From NCBI GenBank assembly GCA_016192645.1, contig JACPTT010000093.1, positions 1 to 6,447 of the forward strand: a stretch of 6,447 bases of DNA, written 5' to 3'. Shown one piece after another: positions 5,603 to 6,447 of the stretch; the stretch's first letter is position 1; each line of letters begins with the position of its first letter. Source of the stretch: Candidatus Levyibacteriota bacterium. Its GTDB lineage: Bacteria; Patescibacteriota; Microgenomatia; Levybacterales; UBA12049. A program made the translations under genes and the position numbers. The notes beneath the pieces were generated by a model. It saw nothing but the letters and a program-made list of their open reading frames with translations. It made no database searches and had not been told where the DNA came from.

Positions 5603-5977
5603 CTAGTCATGATGGGTGCCTAGTAAATGTGACATCCCATGTTTTACAAGCTCGTCTATCTTATCATCCACCAATACTTCTTCTTGTGCCGCTTCTTTTA
5701 TAACTTGGGGGTAAGAAATAACAATCTCGCCAAGCCGAAGAACTTCCGTTTCATGATCGTCGTTTAGGGAAAACGACAGCACGTTTGTGCTCTCATCTTT
5801 CTGCCGATATTTTTTATTTAAGTCTCGCATCTTCCGATCGCCAACAATAGCCACCGAGACCTCAACTGGGCCTGTAACCATTTGCTCATTTAGCAGGTTT
5901 TTAACGGTTGCGGTTAGGCGCTTTCGATTGACTTTGTATCTGCTCTCAACAAAAAGCATTACTTTAATATTGTCCAT
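5603..5977 (-). CDS. ybeY: Endoribonuclease YbeY (rRNA maturation factor)
   Basis: YbeY is a zinc-dependent endoribonuclease acting in 16S rRNA 3' end maturation and ribosome quality control. The family core is present: the LNKKYRQKDESTNVLSFSLN segment, LGEIVIS, and the metal site HGMSHLLGTHH. Its three histidines are the first, fifth and eleventh residues of that motif. The usual YDH ending is THH here. The protein stops one residue after the third histidine (HHD), so the C-terminal helix found in most YbeY proteins is missing. I chose the start MDNIKVMLF because it best matches family N-termini; an upstream in-frame ATG at 6004 would add nine residues (MPVGQNKED). Either start overlaps the end of rpsU. 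Neither has an ideally spaced Shine-Dalgarno, so coupling to rpsU is likely. Placement next to rpsU fits a ribosome-assembly role. Confidence 0.92.
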   Translation of the reverse strand: MDNIKVMLFVESRYKVNRKRLTATVKNLLNEQMVTGPVEVSVAIVGDRKMRDLNKKYRQKDESTNVLSFSLNDDHETEVLRLGEIVISYPQVIKEAAQEEVLVDDKIDELVKHGMSHLLGTHHD

Positions 5978-6155
5978 ATCCTCTTTGTTTTGCCCGACGG
6001 GCATCTTCCTTCTTTTGTTTTCTGGCTAAAGAAGGCTTAAGATAAAATTCCCGCCGTTTTGCCTCCTGCATAATGCCTTCGGTTAAGACTTTTCGCGAGA
6101 ATTTGCGAATAAGAGAATCGTCGCTGTCTCCCGGCATTTTTTTAACTACTACCAT
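5964..6155 (-). CDS. rpsU: 30S ribosomal protein S21
   Basis: S21 is a small basic protein of the 30S subunit near the mRNA 3' exit/anti-Shine-Dalgarno region, involved in initiation. The 63 residues match the family: MVVVKKMPGDSDDSLIRKF, then VLTEGIMQEAKRREFYLKPS, then a Lys/Arg-rich tail KQKKEDARRAKQRGYGQY. The length is typical. The start is preceded 8 nt upstream by AAAGGAGGTG, the most complete Shine-Dalgarno in the window. It is the first gene after a good promoter and an approximately 150-nt leader, so it heads the operon reaching the deoxyribosyltransferase-like gene. Confidence 0.95.
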   Translation of the reverse strand: MVVVKKMPGDSDDSLIRKFSRKVLTEGIMQEAKRREFYLKPSLARKQKKEDARRAKQRGYGQY

Positions 6156-6163
6156 AAATAAAA

Positions 6164-6173
6164 CACCTCCTTT
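6164..6173 (-). promoter_or_regulatory. Full-length Shine-Dalgarno of rpsU
   Basis: AAAGGAGGTG on the minus strand pairs over 10 bases with the canonical 16S 3' end and lies 8 nt before the ATG. It directly abuts a 9-bp inverted-repeat arm, so folding of the leader could affect its access. Confidence 0.85.
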
Positions 6174-6223
6174 AGAAACGCTTAACGATCCCGAGCCTGT
6201 CGAGGGAGAGTTCTAGCGTTTCT
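6174..6223. repeat. Inverted repeat in the rpsU leader, abutting the Shine-Dalgarno
   Basis: AGAAACGCT (6174-6182) and AGCGTTTCT (6215-6223) are perfect 9-bp arms. They enclose a GC-rich core reading CCCGAGCCTGTCGAGGG on the + strand. The core resembles the GAGCCTGTCGA-type repeats scattered in many bacterial genomes (from memory). In mRNA the hairpin would sit immediately before the rpsU ribosome-binding site. Confidence 0.5.
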
Positions 6224-6226
6224 TAA

Positions 6227-6297
6227 GTCCGCCTAAGAACGCTCCGTGAGGCGTGTATGAATAATACTGAAAAGCCGAACGGTAAGTTCAGGCGGAC
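6227..6297. repeat. Second inverted repeat in the rpsU leader
   Basis: GTCCGCCT (6227-6234) and AGGCGGAC (6290-6297) form perfect 8-bp arms about 55 bases apart. GTTC-like bases next to both arms suggest a longer, decayed relationship. It may be a repeat element that became the 5' leader of rpsU mRNA. Confidence 0.45.
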
Positions 6298-6310
6298 AAA
6301 ATCAAGTTCT

Positions 6311-6339
6311 ATTTTACCTCAAATCCCAGGTGGTGTAAA
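6311..6339 (-). promoter_or_regulatory. Promoter of the rpsU operon
   Basis: On the minus strand TTTACA (6339-6334) and TAAAAT (6316-6311) are separated by exactly 17 nt, each one mismatch or so from the sigma-70-type consensus. Transcription would start near 6304, shortly after the hit stop codon, giving a leader of about 150 nt before rpsU. Confidence 0.55.
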
Positions 6340-6347
6340 CAAACAAT

Positions 6348-6447
6348 TTACATTGAGGCAGCTTTACCCAGCGGCCCCAGAAGGTGAATATGAAGATGGT
6401 CAATTATTTGAGCGCCTCCCCCATTGACTACCAGGCGATAACCTCTA
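6348..6447 (-). CDS. HIT-family protein, C-terminal tail (start outside window)
   Basis: Only the last 32 residues and the stop are present: RGYRLVVNGGGAQIIDHLHIHLLG followed by PLGKAASM. The HLHIH histidine triad is the nucleotide-binding and catalytic motif of HIT (HINT-like) nucleotide hydrolases or transferases, and the GYRLVVN strand before it is typical. Substrates in this family are often purine nucleoside phosphoramidates or dinucleotide polyphosphates; the specific one here cannot be told. A new promoter directly after the stop suggests it is a separate unit from rpsU, although no clear terminator is seen between them. Confidence 0.9.
   Translation of the reverse strand, partial: RGYRLVVNGGGAQIIDHLHIHLLGPLGKAASM

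Noticed and set aside
5992..6002. GCCCG-A-CGGGC palindrome in the rpsU/ybeY overlap
   Set aside because: Only 11 bp, and it encodes ordinary Ala-Arg-Arg-Ala residues of the S21 tail; chance is sufficient.

Overview
The window is a dense gene block, and every gene is on the minus strand (read from high to low coordinates). Gene spacing is very tight: ATGA stop/start overlaps occur at four junctions and most proteins are short. Several features suggest a Candidate Phyla Radiation (CPR/Patescibacteria) genome, perhaps Microgenomates-like. These are a short S21, a YbeY that ends right after its third histidine, a CysRS with the TDVGH variant, a Lys/Gln/Glu-rich small protein of unknown role, and repeat elements inserted in frame within housekeeping genes. 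The taxonomic placement is an inference and has not been tested by search.

Layout in the direction of transcription. (1) 6447-6348: the C-terminal tail of a HIT-family protein. (2) 6347-6156: a spacer with a good promoter (TTTACA-17-TAAAAT), then a leader of about 150 nt with two inverted-repeat elements and a full-length Shine-Dalgarno sequence. (3) 6155-1820: a probable single operon, rpsU (S21) - ybeY - dnaX - ybaB - prs - recR - nucleoside 2-deoxyribosyltransferase-like gene. It joins ribosome assembly, the replication clamp loader, DNA repair and PRPP/nucleotide metabolism. The common dnaX-ybaB-recR order is interrupted by prs. (4) 1809-1328: a TrpR/YerC-like regulator whose own promoter lies inside a 28-bp palindrome. 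(5) 1327-1137: a spacer carrying a second, 27/28 identical copy of that palindrome. (6) 1136-1: a small charged protein of unknown function, then cysS (CysRS, N-terminal 226 residues).

Two things stand out. First, the palindrome pair flanking the TrpR-like gene suggests an autoregulatory circuit that also controls the downstream cysS unit; the regulator lacks the arginines with which E. coli TrpR binds tryptophan. Second, dnaX carries three separate in-frame repeat insertions: a 4x7-bp repeat inside the zinc module, another 4x7-bp repeat between the ATPase and collar domains, and a GC-rich nested inverted-repeat element of about 140 bp in the linker. cysS carries a 16-bp perfect palindrome. 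These look like short dispersed elements tolerated as protein insertions.

No tRNA, rRNA, CRISPR array, insertion sequence or origin is visible. No stretch longer than about 200 bases lacks a gene.
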